Assembly (NCBI GenBank): GCA_910585415.1
Contig: CAJUDT010000045.1
Coordinates: forward strand, 1 to 7,104
Direction of reading: 5' to 3'
Source: an uncultured Flavonifractor sp.
GTDB lineage: Bacteria; Bacillota; Clostridia; Oscillospirales; Oscillospiraceae
DNA: 7,104 nucleotides
Shown: positions 1-6,451 of the stretch, in pieces
Layout: each line of letters starts with the position of its first letter
How positions within the stretch are numbered: position 1 is the stretch's first letter
The notes under the pieces: model-generated
The model's input: the letters and a program-made list of their open reading frames with translations, nothing else
What the model was told of the DNA's origin: nothing
Database searches by the model: none
Made by a program: the position numbers and the translations under genes

Positions 1-54
1 CCAAATTCAATCAAAACATTCCTTAAACCAGAAATCGAAATCCCCCCTCTCTGA

Positions 55-104
55 CCGGCTCTTTGGTTACTTTCTGTCCGCACAGAAAGTAACCCGCCGG
101 AGGC
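55..104. repeat. Perfect hairpin in gene-free end, with flanking GC stem
   Basis: A perfect 13-bp inverted repeat, GGTTACTTTCTGT (65-77) and ACAGAAAGTAACC (82-94), encloses the 4-nt loop CCGC. It is extended by an outer CCGGC (55-59) that can pair with GCCGG (96-100) across a small internal loop. It is followed by CCGCCGGAGGC (94-104), which recurs exactly at 246-256 inside the cold-shock gene terminator. There is no U-tract next to the stem on either strand, so it does not look like an ordinary intrinsic terminator. It resembles dispersed intergenic hairpins that I associate with this bacterial group, but I cannot count copies from one window. Confidence 0.7.
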
Positions 105-233
105 TGGACCAGAAAACAAAAACCACCAGAGCAACGTAGAAAACGAAAAAGCAAAAACAAAAGCCATACCAACCCCCGCTATAGGCAGAACCAGCGACCA
201 AACAGCAAAAATCCAACAAGTCCCGAAAAAGAG
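105..233. other. Gene-free, T-depleted A-rich tract
   Basis: No credible gene is seen here. On the plus strand the 140 bases from 101 to 240 contain only seven T and about half A, with runs of A broken by C and G. This is unlike the coding DNA and the other intergenic DNA of the window. Lack of T removes most stop codons, so open frames here mean little, and I see no start codon with a ribosome site. It lies downstream of the cold-shock gene terminator, on the strand opposite to that gene's mRNA. Function unknown. Confidence 0.6.
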
Positions 234-268
234 CAAAAAGAAAGACCGCCGGAGGCCCGACGGTCTTT
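234..268 (-). terminator. Intrinsic terminator of the cold-shock gene
   Basis: Read on the minus strand, the arms AAAGACCGTCGG and CCGGCGGTCTTT form a 12-bp stem with one T-G wobble and the loop GCCT, followed directly by CTTTTT. It begins about 25 bp past the stop codon of the cold-shock gene. The shape is that of a classic Rho-independent terminator. Confidence 0.9.
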
Positions 269-293
269 GGGGTTGACGATGGATGTGTGAGCC

Positions 294-506
294 TTAGAGG
301 GGGCAGACGTTCACAGCCCGCATCTTGTCGGCATTCTTGGGGTCGGGCTCGACCTCATAGGAGACCTTCTGACCTTCCTGAAGGGTCTTGAAGCCGTCGC
401 ACTGGATGGCGGAGAAATGCACAAACACGTCCTCGCCGCCCTCGTCGTTGGAGATAAAACCGAACCCCTTCGTCTCGTTGAACCACTTGACAGTACCCTG
501 ATACAT
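294..506 (-). CDS. Cold-shock domain protein (CspA family)
   Basis: This 70-residue protein is a complete single cold-shock (OB-fold) domain, the normal length of bacterial Csp proteins. The nucleic-acid-binding motifs are intact: KGFGFI (RNP1, residues 13-18) and VFVHF (RNP2, residues 27-31), with the family start GTVKWFN (4-10). Such proteins bind single-stranded RNA and DNA in the cytoplasm and act as RNA chaperones that melt secondary structure, in the cold or in growth transitions. The start is firm: AGGAGG (514-519, minus strand) sits 7 nt upstream of the ATG. It is a single-gene unit with its own promoter (637-665), a long structured leader and a terminator. Which of the several Csp paralogues usual in Firmicutes this is cannot be told, so no symbol is given. 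The family call is nearly certain. Confidence 0.97.
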   Translation of the reverse strand: MYQGTVKWFNETKGFGFISNDEGGEDVFVHFSAIQCDGFKTLQEGQKVSYEVEPDPKNADKMRAVNVCPL

Positions 507-536
507 TGCGGTACCTCCTATAGAGAAATAGAATCG

Positions 537-628
537 AGCTAAATGACAAAGAAAAAACTCACCGATGTAACCCGTCGAACGATACGACGATGACTACAAT
601 CCGTGAGTTAAGGCCGTGCATTTAGGCT
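537..628 (-). promoter_or_regulatory. Structured leader of the cold-shock gene, attenuator-like
   Basis: Between promoter and start codon the minus-strand leader is about 120 nt long and has nested pairings. The central hairpin has outer arms AACTCAC and GTGAGTT (603-609 with 556-562), then TGTA/TACA (595-598 with 566-569), then CGTCG/CGACG (585-589 with 573-577). It runs straight into TTTTTTC, as an intrinsic terminator would. An outer stem, CTAAATG with CATTTAG (619-625 with 539-545, extendable by two pairs past a bulged base), encloses it. Long structured leaders are known for cspA-type genes, where the fold responds to temperature or to Csp protein itself. The pairings are seen in the sequence; the regulatory role is inferred. 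Confidence 0.6.
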
Positions 629-636
629 ACTGGTTT

Positions 637-665
637 ACTATAACATTCCAGACTCCCCCTGTCAA
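637..665 (-). promoter_or_regulatory. Sigma-A promoter of the cold-shock gene
   Basis: On the minus strand a perfect TTGACA (660-665) is followed after exactly 17 bp by TATAGT (637-642, five of six to consensus). Transcription would start near 630, leaving a leader of about 120 nt. This is the best promoter in the window and points to strong basal transcription, so control is likely to be after initiation. Confidence 0.88.
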
Positions 666-757
666 GTGGAAATCGGTTGATTACGCGTAAAAATTTTCCG
701 GGGAACCCTTTCTCAGGCATTCTTGAAAAATTTCAGGCAGCGAAATGTAAGTTCCCT

Positions 758-787
758 ATGGCACATCGGCCCCATATGCGCTATAAT
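758..787 (+). promoter_or_regulatory. Promoter of the radical-SAM/ahcY operon
   Basis: A perfect TATAAT (782-787) is preceded by ATGGCA (758-763, four of six to TTGACA) with an 18-bp spacer. Start of transcription would be near 794, giving a leader of about 50-60 nt, too short for a typical SAH or SAM riboswitch. A short palindrome, TGAAA-AA-TTTCA (724-735), lies just upstream and could be a protein site. The promoter diverges from the cold-shock gene promoter about 90 bp away. Confidence 0.7.
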
Positions 788-855
788 AGGGGACAAGCAT
801 ACTAGCCGCCCGCTGCGGCCGGACCAATCTCGCGGAAAGGAGCGTGCCGCCGAGG

Positions 856-1821
856 ATGCGGATTTCCACCCAATTAAAAGCACTGGGCCTGGCAAAGGTG
901 TTATCCTACCTGGAGCGGGACCCCGACGCCAATTTACCCAAGCTCAAGGAATGGCTGGAACGCTTTATGGAGCGCAGGTTGCCCCCCCACTACCAGCAGC
1001 TGTTCCACAGCGCCATGAGCGACCCCTCCAACAACTGGTATCAGCTGATTCGTCGCTCCTATGAGGATACCGACCCCGCTGTGCGGAAAAAGCTCTTCGA
1101 GAACTTTGTAATCCACGGCCAGCTTTTGGACTGGCCCGCCCGGGCCGTAGCGGGGGACTGGCTGGAACAGGGCGCTCCCTGGGCCGCTTTGATTGACCCC
1201 TCCTTCCCCTGCGCCCAGGACTGCCAGGGCTGCGGCTCCGCGATTTTCGGCGTGCGCCCGGAACTGGGCTTCGACAGCCTGGACCAGGAGATTGCCGCCC
1301 GAAAGGCCAAGGGTACCCATCTGTTCCTCTTCAGCGGCCTGGACCCCCTATCCAGAGAACAGGAGGTCATTGCCCTGTGCAACAAGCACACCGACTGCGT
1401 GTTCGCCGCCATCACTCCGCCGGAGAGCGTCAGTGAACAGCTGGCTCAGGATATGCTCCGGGTGCGCAACCTCTTTCCCGCCATTCGGGTGGACCGGGAG
1501 GTGGACCTGGAGCCGGCCCGCCGGGCCGCCGCGCTGCTGCGGGAGCACCGGCTGTTCTTTGGCGTGGCCTTCCGCTGCACCGCTGAGAACGCCCATTTAG
1601 CCGCCTCCGAGGCATTTTACGATGAGGCCATTCAGAGAGGGGCGAAATTTTCCTGGTTTTTCACCTGTCCGGCCTATGGGCCGGGAGCGCCCGCCACCCT
1701 GGAGCAGCTGGAGGGTATCCACCAGCGGGTTCAGGCGTTCCGCGCCACAAAACCCCTATTGACCCTGGATTTCTGGGACGGACCATCCCCAGCCGCCCAC
1801 ACCCCGGCGCGGCGTACATAA
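856..1821 (+). CDS. Radical SAM protein, degenerate and lacking the C-terminal SPASM-like domain
   Basis: The 321-residue product resembles Firmicute radical-SAM proteins that have an N-terminal helical part with NNWY and ENFV motifs, then a radical-SAM barrel. C119-x3-C123-x2-C126 keeps the CxxxCxxC signature that holds the 4Fe-4S cluster and SAM. However, the GGEP-type SAM-contact motif reads SGLDP (160-164), the usual TNGT-like strand reads TPPE, and the protein stops just after TLDFWDG. At that point, from memory of the family, relatives continue about 80-90 residues with a cysteine-containing domain. Only 18 bp remain before ahcY, so the missing part is deleted, not frameshifted. ATG 856 matches the family N-terminus and lies 13 nt after AAAGGAG (836-842); GTG 844 is the alternative but almost touches that site. 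Substrate unknown. It may be an active, altered enzyme or a decaying gene. Confidence 0.8.
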   Translation: MRISTQLKALGLAKVLSYLERDPDANLPKLKEWLERFMERRLPPHYQQLFHSAMSDPSNNWYQLIRRSYEDTDPAVRKKLFENFVIHGQLLDWPARAVAGDWLEQGAPWAALIDPSFPCAQDCQGCGSAIFGVRPELGFDSLDQEIAARKAKGTHLFLFSGLDPLSREQEVIALCNKHTDCVFAAITPPESVSEQLAQDMLRVRNLFPAIRVDREVDLEPARRAAALLREHRLFFGVAFRCTAENAHLAASEAFYDEAIQRGAKFSWFFTCPAYGPGAPATLEQLEGIHQRVQAFRATKPLLTLDFWDGPSPAAHTPARRT

Positions 1822-1839
1822 GAAAGGAGACGTTTTCCA

Positions 1840-3084
1840 ATGAGCATCGTCAAAGACACAGCCCTGGCCGAGTCCGGGCGGAGAAAGATTCACTGGGTTC
1901 GGGACTTCATGCCCGCATTGGGGGGCATCGAGGCCCGTTTTGAGAAGGAAAAGCCCTTTGCGGGCCTGCGGGTGGCGGTGTCCGTCCACCTGGAGGCCAA
2001 GACCGCCAATCTGGGCTATGTGCTCTCCAAGGGCGGCGCGGAGGTGCGCCTCACCGGCTCCAACCCCCTGTCCACCCAGGACGACGTGGCTGCGGGGCTG
2101 GCCTCCATGGGAGTGGAGACTTTTGGCATCCACGGCGCGGACCCGGAGACCTACAAGGCCCATCTGCTGGAAACCCTGTCCTTCAAGCCCCATCTGATTG
2201 TGGATGACGGCGGCGATTTGGTCCACCTGCTGGGGAGCGAGCGCCCCGATTTGGCGGAGCACCTCATGGGCGGCTGTGAGGAGACGACCACCGGTATCCT
2301 CCGCCTGAAGGCCCGGGAGCGGGAGGGGATTCTCCCCTGTCCCATGATGGCCGTCAACGACGCCAAGGCCAAGCACTACTATGACAACAAGTACGGCACC
2401 GGTCAGTCGGTGTGGGACGCCATCATGCACACCACCAATCTGGTGGTGGCCGGCAAGACCGTCGTAGTGGCCGGATACGGCTGGTGCGGCAAGGGCGTGG
2501 CCATGCGGGCCAGCGGCATGGGGGCCAACGTGATTGTTACCGAGGTGGACTCCTTCAAGGCCCTGGACGCCACCATGAACGGGTTCCGGGTCATGCCCAT
2601 GGACGAGGCCGCCAAGTACGGGGATATTTTCGTCACCGTCACCGGCTGCAAGGACGTGATTACCCCCAAGCACTTCCAGGTGATGAAAAATAACGCCTTC
2701 CTCACCAACGCCGGGCACTTCGACTGCGAGGTGGACGTGGCCGCTCTGGCCTCCATGGCCGTCAAGCGTGAGGTCCGCCGGGACGATATCGAGGGGTTCA
2801 CCCTCCCCGACGGGAAGGTGCTCAACGTCATTGGCGAGGGCCGTCTGGTGAATCTGGCGGCGGGCAACGGCCATCCGGCGGAGATTATGGACATGTCCTT
2901 TGCCGTCCAGGCTCTGGCCCTGGAGTGGCTGGTGAAGCATCAGGGCTCCCTGGAAAAGAAGGTCTACCAGGTGCCCGACGAGATTGACGACGAAATCGGC
3001 CGGGTCAAGCTGGCCGCAATGGGCCTCGGCATTGACACACTCACTCCCGAGCAGGTGGAATACCTGAACGGCTGGAAGGCATGA
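1840..3084 (+). CDS. ahcY: S-adenosylhomocysteinase (SAH hydrolase), short form
   Basis: This 414-residue cytoplasmic enzyme reversibly splits S-adenosylhomocysteine, the inhibitory by-product of SAM-dependent methylation, into adenosine and homocysteine using bound NAD. Visible signatures are H50 in VSVHLEAKTANL, STQD (78-81), DDGGD (122-126), EETTTG (147-152), K178 and D182-N183 (matching human K186, D190, N191), the NAD loop GYGWCGKG (212-219), GHFD with H293, and GEGRLVNLAAGNGHP (332-346). Length and the LEAKTANL sequence fit the archaeal/Thermotoga-like short class, which lacks the inserted segment and the Lys/Tyr C-terminal tail of the eukaryotic type; here it ends EYLNGWKA. Some members of this class prefer S-inosylhomocysteine, which cannot be decided by reading. 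AAAGGAG (1823-1829) stands 10 nt before the ATG. It lies 18 bp behind the radical-SAM gene, so the two are co-transcribed, and a terminator follows at once. Confidence 0.97.
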   Translation: MSIVKDTALAESGRRKIHWVRDFMPALGGIEARFEKEKPFAGLRVAVSVHLEAKTANLGYVLSKGGAEVRLTGSNPLSTQDDVAAGLASMGVETFGIHGADPETYKAHLLETLSFKPHLIVDDGGDLVHLLGSERPDLAEHLMGGCEETTTGILRLKAREREGILPCPMMAVNDAKAKHYYDNKYGTGQSVWDAIMHTTNLVVAGKTVVVAGYGWCGKGVAMRASGMGANVIVTEVDSFKALDATMNGFRVMPMDEAAKYGDIFVTVTGCKDVITPKHFQVMKNNAFLTNAGHFDCEVDVAALASMAVKREVRRDDIEGFTLPDGKVLNVIGEGRLVNLAAGNGHPAEIMDMSFAVQALALEWLVKHQGSLEKKVYQVPDEIDDEIGRVKLAAMGLGIDTLTPEQVEYLNGWKA

Positions 3085-3092
3085 TTTAATAC

Positions 3093-3137
3093 AAAGCGCC
3101 CCCTGCTCTTTGCCGGAGCGGGGGGCGCTTTATTGCG
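3093..3137 (+). terminator. Intrinsic terminator after ahcY
   Basis: Arms AAAGCGCCCCCTGCTC (3093-3108) and GAGCGGGGGGCGCTTT (3116-3131) form a 16-bp stem with a single G-U wobble and a 7-nt loop, followed by TTTATT. It starts 8 bp after the ahcY stop and should end the operon efficiently. Because the stem opens with AAA, it may also work weakly on the other strand. Confidence 0.93.
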
Positions 3138-3243
3138 CTTGCGCGGGATATTTTTGTAAAAGTGAAGAACATGAGGGGTTGCGCTGGAAAAGTCGTATTG
3201 GCTCTGACAATCTGCGCAAATTTTTTGCATTTTTTTCTATTAT

Positions 3244-3277
3244 CAGATTTGTTTTCTGAAATAATCTGTGCTATGCT
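3244..3277 (+). promoter_or_regulatory. Promoter and possible operator of the AraC-family gene
   Basis: TGCTATGCT (3269-3277) is an extended -10 element, and TTGTTT (3249-3254) is a weak -35 box 17 bp upstream of TATGCT. The inverted repeat CAGATT (3244-3249) and AATCTG (3263-3268), 13 bp apart, overlaps the -35 box and spacer; between its arms lies the small palindrome TTTC-T-GAAA. A regulator bound here would block RNA polymerase, so autoregulation or repression is plausible. The rest of the 3138-3339 gap is A/T-rich, with a weak GCAAA-TTT-TTTGC hairpin near 3216-3228, and holds no gene. Confidence 0.5.
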
Positions 3278-3339
3278 GTAAGTGACTGCTGTACGTGGCC
3301 GTGTGGCCCGGCACTTCAAATGAAAGGATGTGGCTGGAT

Positions 3340-4209
3340 ATGGATGATTTTTCCTTTTCTGTCTTTCCCAATGAGCGGTTTTTGGACCTTCAGCTCTACC
3401 AATATGGCTGGGAGCAGTGCGCGCCGCTGCACTCCTACGGGCCCCATGTACGCAACCACTTTTTATTTCATTATGTGATTTCCGGCCGGGGCGTCCTGGA
3501 CGCCACCGAGCCCAACGGAGAGACGCGGCACTACCGTTTGGAGGCCGGACAGGGCTTTCTCATCTGCCCAGGGCTGGTGAATACCTACTGTGCCGACCGG
3601 GAGGACCCGTGGAAATATGTGTGGCTGGAGTTTGACGGACTGCGGGTGCCGGAATACCTGAACAGCGCGGGCCTGCTGCCCACCCAGCCCATTTACCGGC
3701 CCAAGAGCCCCGCCCTGGGGGAGCCGGTGCAGAACACCATGCTCTACATCGCGGACCACTCGGAGCGCTCCACCCTCCACCTGATTGGTCAGCTGTGCCT
3801 CTTTCTGGACGCCCTGATTCAATCCTCCGCCACCCGGCGGGAGCTCCGGGGCGGTCAGCTCCAGGACTTCTATATTCAGGAGGCGGTGATTTACATGGAG
3901 CACAACTATCAGCGGGAGCTCACCGTGGAGGAAATTGCCGATGCCTGCAAGCTCAACCGGAGCTATTTCAGCAAGCTGTTCAAGAGCAACGTGGGATGTC
4001 CGCCTCAGGAATTTCTCATCCGCCTGCGGCTGTCCAAGGCCACCGAGCTCATGAGCACCACCCGGAAATCCATTGGAACCATCTCCGGGCTGTGCGGCTA
4101 TCCCAATCAGCTCCACTTCTCACGGGCCTTCAAAAAGCGCTATGGGGTCTCTCCCCGGACGTGGCGGATTCAGAACGCCGGGCTGGAGGCGTCCACCGCC
4201 TCCAGGTAG
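3340..4209 (+). CDS. AraC-family transcriptional regulator, probable alpha-galactoside regulator
   Basis: The 289-residue protein has the usual AraC layout. An N-terminal cupin-like sugar-sensing domain covers about residues 25-110 (HSYGPHVRN, FHYVISGRGVL, EAGQGFLICPG). A linker follows, then two helix-turn-helix units: LTVEEIADACKLNRSYFSKLFK (194-215, with a break at the turn) and SIGTISGLCGYPNQLHFSRAFKK (244-266), ending in the family's GVSPRTWR. I chose ATG 3340 because AAAGGA (3323-3328) is 11 nt upstream and the cupin domain begins soon after; GTG 3295 and ATG 3328 are in frame but lack a spaced ribosome site. It converges on the alpha-galactosidase gene, overlapping its 3' end by 40 bp, and is likely to activate that gene and the sugar transporter genes, as MsmR/RafR-type regulators do. 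The target is inferred from position only. Confidence 0.92.
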   Translation: MDDFSFSVFPNERFLDLQLYQYGWEQCAPLHSYGPHVRNHFLFHYVISGRGVLDATEPNGETRHYRLEAGQGFLICPGLVNTYCADREDPWKYVWLEFDGLRVPEYLNSAGLLPTQPIYRPKSPALGEPVQNTMLYIADHSERSTLHLIGQLCLFLDALIQSSATRRELRGGQLQDFYIQEAVIYMEHNYQRELTVEEIADACKLNRSYFSKLFKSNVGCPPQEFLIRLRLSKATELMSTTRKSIGTISGLCGYPNQLHFSRAFKKRYGVSPRTWRIQNAGLEASTASR

Positions 4210-6377
4210 AGCTGGAAGGTCTGGTAATCCCCCAAAAACAGGGGGATGGGATAGCCCGCCGTCAGGAGCACGTCGCCGGGCCAGAGCTTTCCGCCATTGA
4301 CCCGGTAATCCAGATTGGGGTCCAGGCCCTGCAGGCGCAGGCTGGTAAAGGGCAGGGCCGCATGGGTGCTGCCGGTGACCAGATTCACCAGGGCCTCCCG
4401 CCCGTCGGGGGACACATGGGCCCAGGCCGTGTAGGGGCCCTCCTGGAAGGGGCTCGTCAGGCGGTAGTAGTCCCCCGTCTGGAGCAGGTGGTGGTGTTTT
4501 TTGAAGAACTCCACCTGCTTTCGGATGGTTTCCCGCTCCTCCGGGCTGGATTTTCCCAAATCCATCTCATAGCCGAAGGTCCCGGACATCGCCACCGCGC
4601 CGCGTGTCTCCAGAGAGGCGGTCCGTCCGGTCTGCTCGTTGGGGGTGGCGGACACATGGGCGCCCATGGTGCAGGGGGGATACCCGAAGGAGGTGCCGTA
4701 CTGAATGCGCAGGCGGTCCACCGCGTCGGTGTTGTCGCTGCACCAGATTTGGGGGGTGTAGTAGAGCATACCCCCGTCAAAGCGCCCGCCGCCGCCGCTG
4801 CACCCCTCAATGAGAAGGTTGGGGAAATCCTGGCGCAGGCGCTCCAGCATCTCATATACCCCCAGCACATAGCGGTGATAGACCTCTCCCTGACGCTCCG
4901 GGGCCAGGGCGGCGGACCATACGTCGGTGAGGCTGCGGTTCATGTCCCACTTGACGTAGGAGACATCCGCGCTGGAGAGGACCCGCTTCAGGGCGGCATA
5001 GATGTGGTCCCGGACCTCTTTGCGGGAAAAATCCAGCACCAGCTGGGCCCGTCCCCGGCTGGGGCCCCGGCCGGGCACCGACAGAGCCCAATCCGGGTGG
5101 GCCCGGTAGAGCTCGCTGTCCTCGTTGACCATCTCCGGCTCCACCCAGAGGCCGAAGGACATCCCCAGGGCCTGAATGCGGGTGACCAGGGCCTCCAGAC
5201 CGCCGGGGAGCTTCCGTTCGTTGACCGTCCAGTCCCCCAGGCCGGAGGAATCGCTGTCCCGTGCGCCGAACCAGCCGTCGTCCAGGACAAAGAGCTCGAC
5301 CCCCAGGGGGGCGGAGGCTGCGGCCAGCTCCACCAGCTTGTCCGCGTCGAAGTCGAAGTAGGTGGCCTCCCAGCTGTTCACCAGCACGGGCTTTCGGCGG
5401 TCCCCATAGGGGTCCCGCAGGAGGTTGGACCGGATAGCCCGGTGGAACCGGCGGCTCATGGCCCCAAAACCCTGGCTGGAGCAGACCAGCGCGGCCTCCG
5501 GGGTGGTGAAGGAGGCCCCAGGGTCCAACGTCCAGCAGAAGTGATAGGGATGGATGCCCAGAACCAGACGGCTGCTTTCAAACTGGCTGCGCTCCGCCGC
5601 CGCCTGGAAGTTGCCGCTGTAGAGGAGCATGGCCCCATAACACAGGCCGTGTTCCTCCCCGGCATCCCGCCCGCACAGGATGGCAAAGGGATTGTGCTGG
5701 TGGCTGGAGGTACCCCGGACACTGCCCACGCTCTGTACGCCGGGGCGCAGGGGGGCCCGGCTGGGACAGCGCTCCATCACATGCCGCCCGTCGAAGGTGA
5801 TAAGGTCCCAGTCTCCCCCCGGCAGATCCAGGCAGAGGGAGGCCGCCTGACGCAGGCGCACCGTCCCCTCGCCCCGGTTGACCACCCGGACGGCACGGGT
5901 AATCAGGTCGTGGGCCTCAAAGACGCCGTAGAACAGCTCCACCTGAAGCTGAAGGGCGGCGTCCTCCAGGGTGATAACCAGAGTGTCGGCCTCCGCCTCG
6001 GTGCCGAAGAAGGCGGGCAGGCCCTCCAAGGCGTACTTGCCCGGCCGGACCTGGGCCTCCGCAAAGCGGAGGCTGGCGGTGTGGCTCCCGTCGGGGCCCT
6101 CCACCTCCAGGGAGGGGATGCGGAAATCCCCGCCGCCGCTGGCGGCATACTCCCGGGGGAGTACGTCCAGGGAGTAGGTCCGGCAGGTCCCCGCCGCGTT
6201 GGGGTTGGGGGAGAAGCTGCGGTCGGTGTATTGCAGCAGACAGGACAGGTCGCCTCCCCGGACGCGGGGGCCGTAGTAGGTGTGCAGGAGCACGCCGTAG
6301 GCGTCCGCCTTCATCTGGTAGGTGGTGTTCTGGGTGTGCAGAGTAAAGAGCTTGTGTTCCTTATCGAGTACGATCAT
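4170..6377 (-). CDS. agaA: Alpha-galactosidase, glycoside hydrolase family 36
   Basis: This 735-residue enzyme hydrolyses terminal alpha-1,6-galactose from melibiose, raffinose and related oligosaccharides, with retention of configuration. It has the GH36 order: an N-terminal beta-sandwich (about 1-320), a TIM-barrel (about 330-650) and a C-terminal beta domain. Motifs include VNSWEATYFDF (333-343), VLDDGWFG (364-371), KWDMNR (476-481) with nucleophile D478, and CSGGGGRFD (526-534). WCSDNTDA (545-552) carries the acid/base D548. From memory these positions coincide with Geobacillus AgaA, supporting the start and length. No signal peptide is seen, so it works in the cytoplasm after uptake. ATG 6377 is chosen because AGGGGG (6387-6392, minus strand) is 9 nt upstream; the frame stays open to 6575 but that part crosses hairpin repeats. 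The sugar-permease gene lies upstream on the same strand, and the AraC regulator gene converges from downstream. Confidence 0.96.
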   Translation of the reverse strand: MIVLDKEHKLFTLHTQNTTYQMKADAYGVLLHTYYGPRVRGGDLSCLLQYTDRSFSPNPNAAGTCRTYSLDVLPREYAASGGGDFRIPSLEVEGPDGSHTASLRFAEAQVRPGKYALEGLPAFFGTEAEADTLVITLEDAALQLQVELFYGVFEAHDLITRAVRVVNRGEGTVRLRQAASLCLDLPGGDWDLITFDGRHVMERCPSRAPLRPGVQSVGSVRGTSSHQHNPFAILCGRDAGEEHGLCYGAMLLYSGNFQAAAERSQFESSRLVLGIHPYHFCWTLDPGASFTTPEAALVCSSQGFGAMSRRFHRAIRSNLLRDPYGDRRKPVLVNSWEATYFDFDADKLVELAAASAPLGVELFVLDDGWFGARDSDSSGLGDWTVNERKLPGGLEALVTRIQALGMSFGLWVEPEMVNEDSELYRAHPDWALSVPGRGPSRGRAQLVLDFSRKEVRDHIYAALKRVLSSADVSYVKWDMNRSLTDVWSAALAPERQGEVYHRYVLGVYEMLERLRQDFPNLLIEGCSGGGGRFDGGMLYYTPQIWCSDNTDAVDRLRIQYGTSFGYPPCTMGAHVSATPNEQTGRTASLETRGAVAMSGTFGYEMDLGKSSPEERETIRKQVEFFKKHHHLLQTGDYYRLTSPFQEGPYTAWAHVSPDGREALVNLVTGSTHAALPFTSLRLQGLDPNLDYRVNGGKLWPGDVLLTAGYPIPLFLGDYQTFQLYLEAVDASSPAF

Positions 6378-6424
6378 TGAGGGATACCCCCTGATAAAAT
6401 TTTTCCAGTGGCCGCAAAGGGCCG

Positions 6425-6430
6425 ATAATA
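6425..6430 (-). promoter_or_regulatory. Possible -10 box of the alpha-galactosidase gene
   Basis: TATTAT on the minus strand is five of six to consensus and lies about 48 bp before the start codon. I see no -35 box at 16-18 bp. Poor -35 boxes are common at promoters that need an AraC-family activator. A small GGCC-N6-GGCC repeat (6410-6423) falls just downstream in the expected leader. Confidence 0.3.
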
Positions 6431-6451
6431 AAATGGAAGTTCTTTTTGCTT

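Noticed and set aside
788..855. SAH or SAM riboswitch before the radical-SAM/ahcY operon
   Set aside because: The leader from the predicted start is only about 50-60 nt, and I see no matching conserved core or terminator hairpin.
723..1064. 113-codon open frame overlapping the operon promoter
   Set aside because: It would begin upstream of the TATAAT box and overlaps the radical-SAM gene in another frame, with no recognisable domain.
1772..1839. Frameshift explaining the missing C-terminal domain of the radical-SAM protein
   Set aside because: Only about 60 bp remain before ahcY, and no other frame there encodes the expected Cys-containing segment, so sequence is missing and not merely shifted.
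1756..2940. 394-codon minus-strand open frame
   Set aside because: It is a shadow of ahcY, rich in His, Gly and Val, with no promoter or ribosome site. ahcY is certain on the other strand.
3795..6380. 861-codon plus-strand open frame, longer than the alpha-galactosidase
   Set aside because: It lies antisense to the GH36 gene, whose catalytic motifs are clear. The translation is Gly/Ala/Val/Gln-rich without domain order, as expected for the shadow of a GC-rich gene.
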